A DNA stretch of 64,000 nucleotides from Anisus vortex (Eukaryota > Mollusca > Gastropoda > Planorbidae). A program made the position numbers and the translations under genes. The stretch spans positions 10,573,283 to 10,637,282 of the forward strand of contig OX421505.1 in assembly GCA_949126835.1 (NCBI GenBank), given 5' to 3'. This document shows positions 38,071 through 51,130 of the stretch, piece after piece; position 1 is the first letter of the stretch, and each line of letters begins with the position of its first letter. The notes under the pieces were generated by a model that made no database searches, was not told the origin of the DNA, and worked only from the letters and a program-made list of their open reading frames with translations.

Positions 38071-39055
38071 TGACGTCATCAAATTTTGCGTATTCATTTA
38101 AAATTAACTTTGCTTCAATGTTTGCTAATGTATTTTATGAATGAATAGAACAAAATATATTCACGTTTTAATTCGTGTCGTATACGAAATATAAACTTTG
38201 TATTTGTTGTGTGCAATCTCATTATAACTGCTTGAGTAGTTAGAGTGTATGTAAACATAACTTTTAGCTTTTTCAATTCGTTTGTAGCGAGCCTATACGC
38301 ATTAAAATCTTTCTAGATGGCAATATTTCACGTTTCAATTCGTTTCAAGAGGGAAATATTTAACGTTTCAGTTCAATTCGGTTGTAGCGGGCGTAAAAAA
38401 TGTCATTCACATTTAAATTTGTGACGTATACATCGATAAACTATTTAACGGGCAAAGTTTTATTAATTGCCTTATATATTAACTGTGTAGCGGGCAATCT
38501 CATTATAACTCCATGGTTAGATAAAGTGTATGTAAAATATCATTATGCGATTACATTGAACACAATTTAAAAAAAAAATGTTTCTTCTTTGTTTCTTATT
38601 GGTTTCATTTGTTGTTGTTTTACATGTTGAATAGAAAAATTAATTCTAAGTTTGCTTCCAAAGCAGCAATAAAAAAATAAATAGCAAATAACAAAAACAA
38701 CACAACATAGGTCTGCGACTTAATGTTTGTCGTAAAAAAATATATCACACAATCATTAAAAAAACAAAAAAGTAGGCTACTGTCGAATGTTCTTTATCAA
38801 TGAATAGAACAAAATATTTTCATGTTTTAATTTGCGTCGTAATTTATAGCGGGCAATTTTGTAATTGTTATAATGGGTAATGAGTAATGATTTTAACGGG
38901 TAATTCGTGTTGTAGCGGGCAAATAAAAAATTACCTCACGTTTAAATTCGTGTCGTAGGTCATGCGGGCAATCTCATTATAACTGCCTGAATAGTTAGAG
39001 TGTATGTAAACATAACTTTTAGCCGGTTCGGAGGACCGGGCACAAAATCGGCTAG

Positions 39056-40544
39056 TATATATATAAATCTCAAAAGGAATATGTATGTATGTATGTATGT
39101 GGCTATGTACATACCGCATAATCTTTTTAAATGTCTTTGCCAGTACAACTTTTTATAGTTTTTCGTCACAAAGTTAGAAAAAAAAGGATGCGCTGAGATT
39201 ATTTTTATGACGTCATCAATCTTTGCGCATGGATTTTATAGCAATGAAGGGACATTTTTCATTCATGTTTAAATTGACGTCATCAAACTATGTGCATAGA
39301 TTTTTATCTCAATGATGGGAACAAATTTTCTTCATGTTTAAATTGCCTACGTGCCGCAAACAACATAAATTCTTTACACTACCAATACTGTAGTTGATTT
39401 TCTTAATCTATCACTACTTTGATACTTTACACTGTGAATACATGACTTAAAGCTAATTAATAATTTAAAACTTTACAAACATATGACAAAGCAAATAGAT
39501 TTAGCATTTTTTTTCTGTTTCGGGAAGTAATACCGACGCATTACTAAGCTTATTTAAACGCAGTGGTCCTGGTTACACTCTATATTTAAGCTTATAATTA
39601 TATGGCGTCATCAAATTTTGCGTATTTACGCGTTTAAGAAGTTTTGTTTTAATTTGCGTCGTAATTTGTAGAATGCAATATTTAAATGGTTTCAGTTACC
39701 AGAAAATACTTTATCCCCGCTTAAGACTATTGTTTATAACTCCATGGGTTATTTTATCCAGTTCCGAGAACTGGGCACCTTTAGGCTTATCGCCTTGGTA
39801 ACGGCCATTGTTTAAATTACCGGGCAATGTTTAAATTACCGGGCAATGTTTATAATACCGGGCAATGTTTAAATTACCGGGTAATGTTTAAATTACCGGG
39901 CAATGTTTAAATTACCGGGCAATGTTTAAATTACCGGGCAATGTTTAAATTACCGGGCAATGATTAAATTACCGGGCAATGTTTATATAACCGGGCAATG
40001 TTTAATTTGCCGGGCAATGTTCGAATTGCCGGAACTAACTTTTTAAAGTTTTAATTCGTGTCGTATACGTTTTATAAACATTATTTCATATGGTTTTCAT
40101 TTGTTATTGTTTTACATGTTGAATAGAAAATTTAATTCTAAGTTTGCTTCCAAAGCAACAATAAATAAATAAATAGCAAATAAACAAAAACAACACAACA
40201 TAGGTCTGCGACTTAATGTTTGTCGTAAAAAAATATATCAAACAATCATTAAAAAAAAAATAAAAGTACTGTCGAATGTTCTTTATCAATGAATAGAACA
40301 AAATATATTCATGTTTTAATTTGCGTCGTAATTTATAGCGGGCAATTTTGTAATTGTTATAATGGGTGATGAGTAATGATTTTAACGGGTAATTCATGTT
40401 GTAGCGGGCAAATAAAAAATTACCTCACGTTTAAATTCGTGTCGTAGGTCATGCGGGCAATCTCATTTTAACTGCCTGAGTAGTTAGAGTGTATGTAAAC
40501 ATAACTTTTAGCCGGTTCGGAGGACCGGGCACATAACCGGCTAG
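39056..40544 (+). mobile_element. Helitron-like unit B8 (type II)
   Basis: This type II unit has a deletion near 39131 that removes most of the 5' conserved block. The 19-bp array is at about 39808-40032. It ends with alpha hairpin, ACCGG and CTAG. Confidence 0.6.
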
Positions 40545-42270
40545 TATATATATAAATCTCAAAAGGAATATGTATGTATGTATGTATGTGGCTATGTACA
40601 TACCGCATAATCTTTTTAAATACTGGACATAAAAACGTGAAATTTGCTACAAATATTCTTTGCGTTACAGCGGTGAACACTGTCAAGGTTTTAAGAAAAT
40701 TTAAATGACCGCAGTGGTCAGTTTGGTCAAAAAACGCGAAAAAAACACAACTTTTGATTCACATTGTCTTTGCCAGTACAACTTTTTATAGTTTTTCGTC
40801 ACAAAGTTAGAAAAAAAAAGGATGCGCTGAGATTATTTTTATGACGTCATCAATCTTTGCGCATGGATTTTATAGCAATGAAGGGACATTTTTCATTCAT
40901 GTTTAAATTGACGTCATCAAACTATGTGCATGGATTTTATTATCTCAACTCAATGACGGGAACAAATTTTCTTCATGTTTAAATTGTCTACGTGCCGTAA
41001 ACAACATAAATTCTTTACACTACCAATACTGTAATTGATTTTCTTAATCTATCACTACTATTAATACTTTACACCGTGAATACATGACTTAAAGCTAATT
41101 AATAATTTAAAACTTTACAAACATAGGACAAAGCAAATAGATTTAGTTGTTTTTTTTCTGTTTCGGGAAGTAATACCGACGCCTTACTAAGCTTATTTAA
41201 ACGCAGTGGTCCTGGTTACACTCTATATTTAAGCTTATAATTATATGGCGTCATCAAATTTTGCGTATTTATGCGTTTAAGAAGGGAACAAAATTTAGTT
41301 TTAATTTGCGTCGTTATTTGTGGAATGCAATATTTAAATGGTATAAGTTACCGGAAAATACTTTATCCCCGCTTAAGACTATTGTTTATAACTCCATGGG
41401 TTATTTTATCCAGTTCCGAGAACTGGGCACCTTTAGGCTTATCGCCTAGGTAACGGCCATTGTTTAAACTACCGGGCAATGTTTAAATTACCGGGCAATG
41501 TTTATAATACCGGGCAATGTTTAAATTACCGGGCAATGTTTAAATTACCGGGAAATGTTTAAAATACCGGGCAATGTTTAAATTACCGGGCAATGTTTAA
41601 ATTACCGGGCAATGTTTAAATTACCGGGCAATGTTTAAATTACCGGGCAATGTTTAAATTACCGGGCAATGTTTATAATACCGGGCAATGTTTAAATTAC
41701 CGGGCATTGTTTAAATTACCGGGCAATGTTTAATTTGCCGGGCAATGTTCAAATTGCCGGAACTAAATTTTTAAAGTTTTAATTCGTGTCGTATACGTTT
41801 TATAAACATTATTTCATAAGGGTTTCATTTGTTATTGTTTTACATGTTGAATAGAAAATTTAATTCTAAGTTTGCTTCCAAAGCAACAATAAATAAATAA
41901 ATAGCAAATAAACAAAAACAACACAACATAGGTCTGCGACTTAATGTTTGTCGTAAAAAAAAAATATCAAACAATCATTAAAAAAAAAAAAAGTACTGTC
42001 GAATGTTCTTAATCAATGAATAGAACAAAATATATTCATGTTTTAATTTGCGTCGTAATTTATAGCGGGCAATTTTGTAATTGTTATAATGGGTGATGAG
42101 TAATGATTTTAACGGGTAATTCATGTTGTAGCGGGCAAAAAAAAAATTACCTCACGTTTAAATTCGTGTCGTAGGTCATGCGGGCAATCTCATTATAAAT
42201 GCCTGAGTAGTTAGAGTGTATGTAAACATAACTTTTAGCCGGTTCGGAGGACCGGGCACGTAACGGCTTG
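40545..42270 (+). mobile_element. Helitron-like unit B9 (type II, long form of dimer)
   Basis: 1,726 bp. The 5' microsatellite is (TATG)4, the 19-bp array is at about 41460-41762, and the 3' end is the alpha hairpin and CTTG. Confidence 0.65.
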
Positions 42271-43804
42271 TATATATATAAATCTCAAAAGGAATATGTG
42301 GCTGGGTATGTACATACCGCATAATCTTTTTAAATACTGGACATAAAAACGTGAAATTTGCTACAAATATTCTTTGCGTTACGGCGGTGAACACTGTCAA
42401 GGTTTTAAAAAAATTAAAATGACCGCAGTGGTCAGTTCGGTCAAAAAACGCGAAAAAAACACAACTTTTGATTCACATTGTCTTTGCCAGTACAACTTTT
42501 TATAGTTTTTCGTCACAAAGTTAGAAAAAAAAGGATGCGCTTAGATTATTTTTATGACGTCATCAATCTTTGCGCATGGATTTTATAGCAATGAAGGGAC
42601 ATTTTTCATTCATGTTTAAATTGACGTCATCAAACTATGTGCATGGATTTTTATCTCAACTCAATGACGGGAACAAATTTTCTTCATGTTTAAATTGTCT
42701 ACGTGCCGTAAACAACATAAATTCTTTACACTACCAATACTGTAGTTGATTTTCTTAATCTATCACTACTTTAATACTTTACACTGTGAATACATGACTT
42801 AAAGCTAATTAATAATTTAAAACTTTACAAACATAGGACAAAGCAAATAGATTTAGCATTTTTTTTCTGTTTCGGTAAGTAATACCGACGCATTACTAAG
42901 CTTATTTAAACGCAGTGGTCCTGGTTACACTCTATATTTAAGCTTATAATTATATGGCGTCATCAAATTTTGCGTATTTATGCGTTTAAGAAGTTGTTTT
43001 AATTTGCGTCGTAATTTGTAGAATGCAATATTTAAATGGAATACTATTGTTTATAACTCCATGGGTTATTTTATCCAGTTCCGAGAACTGGGCACCTTTA
43101 GGCTTATCGCCTTGGTAACGGCCATTGTTTAAATTACCGGGCAATGTTTAAATTACCGGGCAATGTTTATAATACCGGGCAATGTTTAAATTACCGGGCA
43201 ATGTTTAAATTACCGGGCAATGTTTAAATTACCGGGCAATGTTTATATTACCGGGCAATGTTTAATTTGCCGGGCAATGTTCAAATTGTCGGAACTAACT
43301 TTTTAAAGTTTTAATTCGTGTCGTATACGTTTTATAAACATTATTTCATATGGTTTTCATTTGTTATTGTTTTACATGTTGAATAGAAAATTTAATTCTA
43401 AGTTTGCTTCCAAAGCAACAATAAATAAATAAATAGCAAATAAACAAAAACAACACAACATAGGTCTGCGACTTAATGTTTGTCGTAAAAAAATATATCA
43501 AACAATCATTAAAAAAAAAATAAAAGTACTGTCGAATGTTCTTTATCAATGAATAGAACAAAATATATTCATGTTTTAATTTGCGTCGTAATTTATAGCG
43601 GGCAATTTTGTAATTGTTATAATGGGTGATGAGTAATGATTTTAACGGGTAATTCATGTTGTAGCGGGCAAATAAAAAATTACCTCACGTTTAAATTCGT
43701 GTCGTAGGTCATGCGGGCAATCTCATTTTAACTGCCTGAGTAGTTAGAGTGTATGTAAACATAACTTTTAGCCGGTTCGGAGGACCGGGCACATAACCGG
43801 CTAG
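42271..43804 (+). mobile_element. Helitron-like unit B10 (type II, short form of dimer)
   Basis: 1,534 bp. One GGCT is left in the 5' microsatellite, the 19-bp array is at about 43125-43295, and the 3' end is CTAG. Confidence 0.65.
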
Positions 43805-45530
43805 TATATATATAAATCTCAAAAGGAATATGTATGTATGTATGTATGTGGCTATGTACATACCGCATAATCTTTTTAAATACTGGACATAAAAACGTGA
43901 AATTTGCTACAAATATTCTTTGCGTTACAGCGGTGAACACTGTCAAGGTTTTAAGAAAATTTAAATGACCGCAGTGGTCAGTTTGGTCAAAAAACGCGAA
44001 AAAAACACAACTTTTGATTCACATTGTCTTTGCCAGTACAACTTTTTATAGTTTTTCGTCACAAAGTTAGAAAAAAAAAGGATGCGCTGAGATTATTTTT
44101 ATGACGTCATCAATCTTTGCGCATGGATTTTATAGCAATGAAGGGACATTTTTCATTCATGTTTAAATTGACGTCATCAAACTATGTGCATGGATTTTAT
44201 TATCTCAACTCAATGACGGGAACAAATTTTCTTCATGTTTAAATTGTCTACGTGCCGTAAACAACATAAATTCTTTACACTACCAATACTGTAATTGATT
44301 TTCTTAATCTATCACTACTATTAATACTTTACACCGTGAATACATGACTTAAAGCTAATTAATAATTTAAAACTTTACAAACATAGGACAAAGCAAATAG
44401 ATTTAGTTGTTTTTTTTCTGTTTCGGGAAGTAATACCGACGCCTTACTAAGCTTATTTAAACGCAGTGGTCCTGGTTACACTCTATATTTAAGCTTATAA
44501 TTATATGGCGTCATCAAATTTTGCGTATTTATGCGTTTAAGAAGGGAACAAAATTTAGTTTTAATTTGCGTCGTTATTTGTGGAATGCAATATTTAAATG
44601 GTATAAGTTACCGGAAAATACTTTATCCCCGCTTAAGACTATTGTTTATAACTCCATGGGTTATTTTATCCAGTTCCGAGAACTGGGCACCTTTAGGCTT
44701 ATCGCCTAGGTAACGGCCATTGTTTAAACTACCGGGCAATGTTTAAATTACCGGGCAATGTTTATAATACCGGGCAATGTTTAAATTACCGGGCAATGTT
44801 TAAATTACCGGGAAATGTTTAAAATACCGGGCAATGTTTAAATTACCGGGCAATGTTTAAATTACCGGGCAATGTTTAAATTACCGGGCAATGTTTAAAT
44901 TACCGGGCAATGTTTAAATTACCGGGCAATGTTTATAATACCGGGCAATGTTTAAATTACCGGGCATTGTTTAAATTACCGGGCAATGTTTAATTTGCCG
45001 GGCAATGTTCAAATTGCCGGAACTAAATTTTTAAAGTTTTAATTCGTGTCGTATACGTTTTATAAACATTATTTCATAAGGGTTTCATTTGTTATTGTTT
45101 TACATGTTGAATAGAAAATTTAATTCTAAGTTTGCTTCCAAAGCAACAATAAATAAATAAATAGCAAATAAACAAAAACAACACAACATAGGTCTGCGAC
45201 TTAATGTTTGTCGTAAAAAAAATATATCAAACAATCATTAAAAAAAAAAAAAGTACTGTCGAATGTTCTTAATCAATGAATAGAACAAAATATATTCATG
45301 TTTTAATTTGCGTCGTAATTTATAGCGGGCAATTTTGTAATTGTTATAATGGGTGATGAGTAATGATTTTAACGGGTAATTCATGTTGTAGCGGGCAAAA
45401 AAAAAATTACCTCACGTTTAAATTCGTGTCGTAGGTCATGCGGGCAATCTCATTATAAATGCCTGAGTAGTTAGAGTGTATGTAAACATAACTTTTAGCC
45501 GGTTCGGAGGACCGGGCACATAACGGCTTG
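43805..45530 (+). mobile_element. Helitron-like unit B11 (copy of B9)
   Basis: Nearly identical to B9 over 1,726 bp. The 19-bp array is at about 44720-45022. Confidence 0.65.
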
Positions 45531-47064
45531 TATATATATAAATCTCAAAAGGAATATGTGGCTGGGTATGTACATACCGCATAATCTTTTTAAATACTGG
45601 ACATAAAAACGTGAAATTTGCTACAAATATTCTTTGCGTTACGGCGGTGAACACTGTCAAGGTTTTAAAAAAATTAAAATGACCGCAGTGGTCAGTTCGG
45701 TCAAAAAACGCGAAAAAAACACAACTTTTGATTCACATTGTCTTTGCCAGTACAACTTTTTATAGTTTTTCGTCACAAAGTTAGACAAAAAAGGATGCGC
45801 TTAGATTATTTTTATGACGTCATCAATCTTTGCGCATGGATTTTATAGCAATGAAGGGACATTTTTCATTCATGTTTAAATTGACGTCATCAAACTATGT
45901 GCATGGATTTTTATCTCAACTCAATGACGGGAACAAATTTTCTTCATGTTTAAATTGTCTACGTGCCGTAAACAACATAAATTCTTTACACTACCAATAC
46001 TGTAGTTGATTTTCTTAATCTATCACTACTTTAATACTTTACACTGTGAATACATGACTTAAAGCTAATTAATAATTTAAAACTTTACAAACATAGGACA
46101 AAGCAAATAGATTTAGCATTTTTTTTCTGTTTCGGTAAGTAATACCGACGCATTACTAAGCTTATTTAAACGCAGTGGTCCTGGTTACACTCTATATTTA
46201 AGCTTATAATTATATGGCGTCATCAAATTTTGCGTATTTATGCGTTTAAGAAGTTGTTTTAATTTGCGTCGTAATTTGTAGAATGCAATATTTAAATGGA
46301 ATACTATTGTTTATAACTCCATGGGTTATTTTATCCAGTTCCGAGAACTGGGCACCTTTAGGCTTATCGCCTTGGTAACGGCCATTGTTTAAATTACCGG
46401 GCAATGTTTAAATTACCGGGCAATGTTTATAATACCGTTCAATGTTTAAATTACCGGGCAATGTTTAAATTACCGGGCAATGTTTAAATTACCGGGCAAT
46501 GTTTATATTACCGGGCAATGTTTAATTTGCCGGGCAATGTTCAAATTGTCGGAACTAACTTTTTAAAGTTTTAATTCGTGTCGTATACGTTTTATAAACA
46601 TTATTTCATATGGTTTTCATTTGTTATTGTTTTACATGTTGAATAGAAAATTTAATTCTAAGTTTGCTTCCAAAGCAACAATAAATAAATAAATAGCAAA
46701 TAAACAAAAACAACACAACATAGGTCTGCGACTTAATGTTTGTCGTAAAAAAATATATCAAACAATCATTAAAAAAAAAATAAAAGTACTGTCGAATGTT
46801 CTTTATCAATGAATAGAACAAAATATATTCATGTTTTAATTTGCGTCGTAATTTATAGCGGGCAATTTTGTAATTGTTATAATGGGTGATGAGTAATGAT
46901 TTTAACGGGTAATTCATGTTGTAGCGGGCAAATAAAAAATTACCTCACGTTTAAATTCGTGTCGTAGGTCATGCGGGCAATCTCATTTTAACTGCCTGAG
47001 TAGTTAGAGTGTATGTAAACATAACTTTTAGCCGGTTCGGAGGACCGGGCACATAACCGGCTAG
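45531..47064 (+). mobile_element. Helitron-like unit B12 (copy of B10)
   Basis: Nearly identical to B10. The 19-bp array is at about 46385-46555, with one altered copy (CCGTTCAATG). Confidence 0.65.
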
Positions 47065-48789
47065 TATATATATAAATCTCAAAAGGAATATGTATGTATG
47101 TATGTATGTGGCTATGTACATACCGCATAATCTTTTTAAATACTGGACATAAAAACGTGAAATTTGCTACAAATATTCTTTGCGTTACAGCGGTGAACAC
47201 TGTCAAGGTTTTAAGAAAATTTAAATGACCGCAGTGGTCAGTTTGGTCAAAAAACGCGAACAAAACACAACTTTTGATTCACATTGTCTTTGCCAGTACA
47301 ACTTTTTATAGTTTTTCGTCACAAAGTTAGAAAAAAAAAGGATGCGCTGAGATTATTTTTATGACGTCATCAATCTTTGCGCATGGATTTTATAGCAATG
47401 AAGGGACATTTTTCATTCATGTTTAAATTGACGTCATCAAACTATGTGCATGGATTTTATTATCTCAACTCAATGACGGGAACAAATTTTCTTCATGTTT
47501 AAATTGTCTACGTGCCGTAAACAACATAAATTCTTTACACTACCAATACTGTAATTGATTTTCTTAATCTATCACTACTATTAATACTTTACACCGTGAA
47601 TACATGACTTAAAGCTAATTAATAATTTAAAACTTTACAAACATAGGACAAAGCAAATAGATTTAGTTTTTTTTTTCTGTTTCGGGAAGTAATACCGACG
47701 CCTTACTAAGCTTATTTAAACGCAGTGGTCCTGGTTACACTCTATATTTAAGCTTATAATTATATGGCGTCATCAAATTTTGCGTATTTATGCGTTTAAG
47801 AAGGGAACAAAATTTAGTTTTAATTTGCGTCGTTATTTGTGGAATGCAATATTTAAATGGTATAAGTTACCGGAAAATACTTTATCCCCGCTTAAGACTA
47901 TTGTTTATAACTCCATGGGTTATTTTATCCAGTTCCGAGAACTGGGCACCTTTAGGCTTATCGCCTAGGTAACGGCCATTGTTTAAACTACCGGGCAATG
48001 TTTAAATTACCGGGCAATGTTTATAATACCGGGCAATGTTTAAATTACCGGGCAATGTTTAAATTACCGGGAAATGTTTAAAATACCGGGCAATGTTTAA
48101 TTTACCGGGCAATGTTTAAATTACCGGGCAATGTTTAAATTACCGGGCAATGTTTAAATTACCGGGCAATGTTTAAATTACCGGGCAATGTTTATAATAC
48201 CGGGCAATGTTTAAATTACCGGGCATTGTTTAAATTACCGGGCAATGTTTAATTTGCCGGGCAATGTTCAAATTGCCGGAACTAAATTTTTAAAGTTTTA
48301 ATTCGTGTCGTATACGTTTTATAAACATTATTTCATAAGGGTTTCATTTGTTATTGTTTTACATGTTGAATAGAAAATTTAATTCTAAGTTTGCTTCCAA
48401 AGCAACAATAAATAAATAAATAGCAAATAAACAAAAACAACACAACATAGGTCTGCGACTTAATGTTTGTCGTAAAAAAAATATATCAAACAATCATTAA
48501 AAAAAAAAAAAGTACTGTCGAATGTTCTTAATCAATGAATAGAACAAAATATATTCATGTTTTAATTTGCGTCGTAATTTATAGCGGGCAATTTTGTAAT
48601 TGTTATAATGGGTGATGAGTAATGATTTTAACGGGTAATTCATGTTGTAGCGGGCAAAAAAAAAATTACCTCACGTTTAAATTCGTGTCGTAGGTCATGC
48701 GGGCAATCTCATTATAAATGCCTGAGTAGTTAGAGTGTATGTAAACATAACTTTTAGCCGGTTCGGAGGACCGGGCACATAACGGCTTG
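47065..48789 (+). mobile_element. Helitron-like unit B13 (copy of B9)
   Basis: It is one base shorter than B9 and B11. The 19-bp array is at about 47980-48282. Confidence 0.65.
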
Positions 48790-50320
48790 TATATATATAT
48801 AAATCTCAAAAGGAATATGTGGCTGGGTATGTACATACCGCATAATCTTTTTAAATACTGGACATAAAAACGTGAAATTTGCTACAAATATTCTTTGCGT
48901 TACGGCGGTGAACACTGTCAAGGTTTTAAAAAAATTAAAATGACCGCAGTGGTCAGTTCGGTCAAAAAACGCGAAAAAAACACAACTTTTGATTCACATT
49001 GTCTTTGCCAGTACAACTTTTTATAGTTTTTCGTCACAAAGTTAGAAAAAAAAGGATGCGCTTAGATTATTTTTATGACGTCATCAATCTTTGCGCATGG
49101 ATTTTATAGCAATGAAGGGACATTTTTCATTCATGTTTAAATTGACGTCATCAAACTATGTGCATGGATTTTTATCTCAACTCAATGACGGGAACAAATT
49201 TTCTTCATGTTTAAATTGTCTACGTGCCGTAAACAACATAAATTCTTTACACTACCAATACTGTAGTTGATTTTCTTAATCTATCACTACTTTAATACTT
49301 TACACTGTGAATACATGACTTAAAGCTAATTAATAATTTAAAACTTTACAAACATAGGACAAAGCAAATAGATTTAGCATTTTTTTTCTGTTTCGGTAAG
49401 TAATACCGACGCATTACTAAGCTTATTTAAACGCAGTGGTCCTGGTTACACTCTATATTTAAGCTTATAATTATATGGCGTCATCAAATTTTGCGTATTT
49501 ATGCGTTTAAGAAGTTGTTTTAATTTGCGTCGTAATTTGTAGAATGCAATATTTAAATGGAAGACTATTGTTTATAACTCCATGGGTTATTTTATCCAGT
49601 TCCGAGAACTGGGCACCTTTAGGCTTATCGCCTTGGTAACGGCCATTGTTTAAATTACCGGGCAATGTTTAAATTACCGGGCAATGTTTATAATACCGGG
49701 CAATGTTTAAATTACCGGGCAATGTTTAAATTACCGGGCAATGTTTAAATTACCGGGCAATGTTTATATAACCGGGCAATGTTTAATTTGCCGGGCAATG
49801 TTCAAATTGTCGGAACTAACTTTTTAAAGTTTTAATTCGTGTCGTATACGTTTTATAAACATTATTTCATATGGGTTTCATTTGTTATTGTTTTACATGT
49901 TGAATAGAAAATTTAATTCTAAGTTTGCTTCCAAAGCAAGAATAAATAAATAAATAGCAAATAAACAAAAACAACACAACATAGGTCTGCGACTTAATGT
50001 TTGTCGTAAAAAAATATATCAAACAATCATAAAAAAAAAAAAGTACTGTCGAATGTTCTTTATCAATGAATAGAACAAAATATATTCATGTTTTAATTTG
50101 CGTCGTAATTTATAGCGGACAATTTTGTAATTGTTATAATGGGTGATGAGTAATGATTTTAACGGGTAATTCATGTTGTAGCGGGCAAATAAAAAATTAC
50201 CTCACGTTTAAATTCGTGTCGTAGGTCATGCGGGCAATCTCATTATAACTGCCTGAGTAGTTAGAGTGTATGTAAACATAACTTTTAGCCGGTTCGGAGG
50301 ACCGGGCACATAACGGCTTG
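48790..50320 (+). mobile_element. Helitron-like unit B14 (last unit, copy of B10)
   Basis: Very similar to B10 and B12 until about 49818, then closer to older type II units. The 19-bp array is at about 49648-49815. It ends with the alpha hairpin and CTTG, where the array stops. Confidence 0.65.
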
Positions 50321-50364
50321 TACTATATAAAATAGCCTTTTATTATTTTATATAGGCCACTTAA

Positions 50365-50473
50365 TGCCAGCGGGCACACGACATCTTATCGACAGGGAAA
50401 GAACATGGTTTCCACTTTTTTCGTTGTTTTCCCGTTTGTTCCACGTCGATACGACGTGGTGTGCCCGCTGGGT
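50365..50473. mobile_element. TTAA-flanked MITE (piggyBac-like), 109 bp
   Basis: TTAA lies on both sides (50361-50364 and 50474-50477). The ends are inverted repeats: left TGCCAGCGGGCACACGACAT, and right, read inward, ACCCAGCGGGCACACCACGT. The similarity continues for about 27 bp. TTAA duplication points to piggyBac-type transposition. No coding sequence is present. Confidence 0.7.
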
Positions 50474-50766
50474 TTAAATAAATTTATATAGGTCATGATT
50501 TGTCTAAAATTATCTTGTAGTTTAAAATTAAGTCCTGCTTGCACTTGCATTATGACAATAATGATAATTGTTTGAAATAATGTTAAATAATGTTAAGGCA
50601 AGGGAAGTAAGTATAAGTTATAAGCCTATACTCCTATACGCCACTGGTTATAACATTATTTCATAAAGCATGCAAAATTACCAAATATTCAACATTTGTT
50701 GACCTAATATTTTCTTTCGTTAATGGGTCCCAAATATAATATGCATATTCTTGTAATGGTCTAAAG

Positions 50767-50964
50767 CAGGGGTCGGCAACCTACAGACGCGTTCCAGACT
50801 TGGCACGCTTAACGATTTTCAATGGTACGCGGAAGACTCCCCAAAAATGTTAATTCAAGTCTCTTCTACCAAAGAAGAGAAGGATGACTTATAGGCTGTT
50901 GGCACGCTGGATGAACTAGAAATCCTACTTCGGCACAATATTATCAAAAGGTTGCCGACCCCTG
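50767..50964. mobile_element. hAT MITE, 198 bp
   Basis: The ends CAGGGGTCGGCAACC and its exact inverse GGTTGCCGACCCCTG mark a hAT-type MITE. The flanks GTCTAAAG and GTATAAAA are compatible with a decayed 8-bp duplication. A diverged, inverted relative lies at 52246-52400. Confidence 0.8.
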
Positions 50965-51130
50965 GTATAAAAGTGTAAGCATTTTAGTAGCCTACATGCA
51001 TTTAACGTGTTATATTTTGATGTAACGTTTTGGTTTTTATTTCTAATTAAAATGTTGAATGCTATCTTCTTGAATGTTGCCTTCTTTTACTTCTTTATTG
51101 TACTGTAAAGACCTCGTTATACCCGAGAAA

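Larger units (their letters stand above)
36870..39055 (+). mobile_element. Helitron-like unit B7 (type I truncated, A1-like 3' half)
   Basis: The unit is type I up to about 38070, where the nested P-like element loses its right end. It then becomes A1-like sequence starting at TGACGTCATCAAATTTTGCG. The 3' end is the alpha hairpin, AAAATCGG and CTAG. Confidence 0.6.
40040..49818 (+). repeat. Three copies of a 3,260-bp higher-order repeat
   Basis: Landmarks recur at 3,260-bp spacing. For example, the CTAG termini are at 40541, 43801 and 47061, and the CTTG termini end at 42270, 45530 and 48789. Each copy spans one 1,726-bp and one 1,534-bp Helitron-like unit. By eye the copies differ at only a handful of sites (for example 42260 versus 45520, 43176 versus 46436, and 45786). 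The shared block starts at about 40040 and ends at about 49818. Confidence 0.9.
25759..50320 (+). mobile_element. Array B: head-to-tail Helitron-like elements (14 units)
   Basis: Fourteen units of 1.07-2.36 kb, all on the plus strand, are joined 3' end to 5' end exactly as in array A. Each 3' end is an alpha or beta hairpin followed by CTTG or CTAG and then T. Each following unit opens with TATATATAtAAATCTCAAAA, a microsatellite of TATG and/or GGCT, and the palindrome GGTATGTACATACC (partly altered in some units). The array ends at 50320 with CTTG, the same terminus that ends array A, and unrelated sequence follows. No protein-coding gene for transposition is present. The last six units form a 3,260-bp higher-order repeat. 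Confidence 0.65.

Noticed and set aside
41261..41453. Repeated 60-62 codon ORFs in type II units
   Set aside because: Two frames overlap the same short stretch, there is no recognisable domain, and they recur only because the units are copies.
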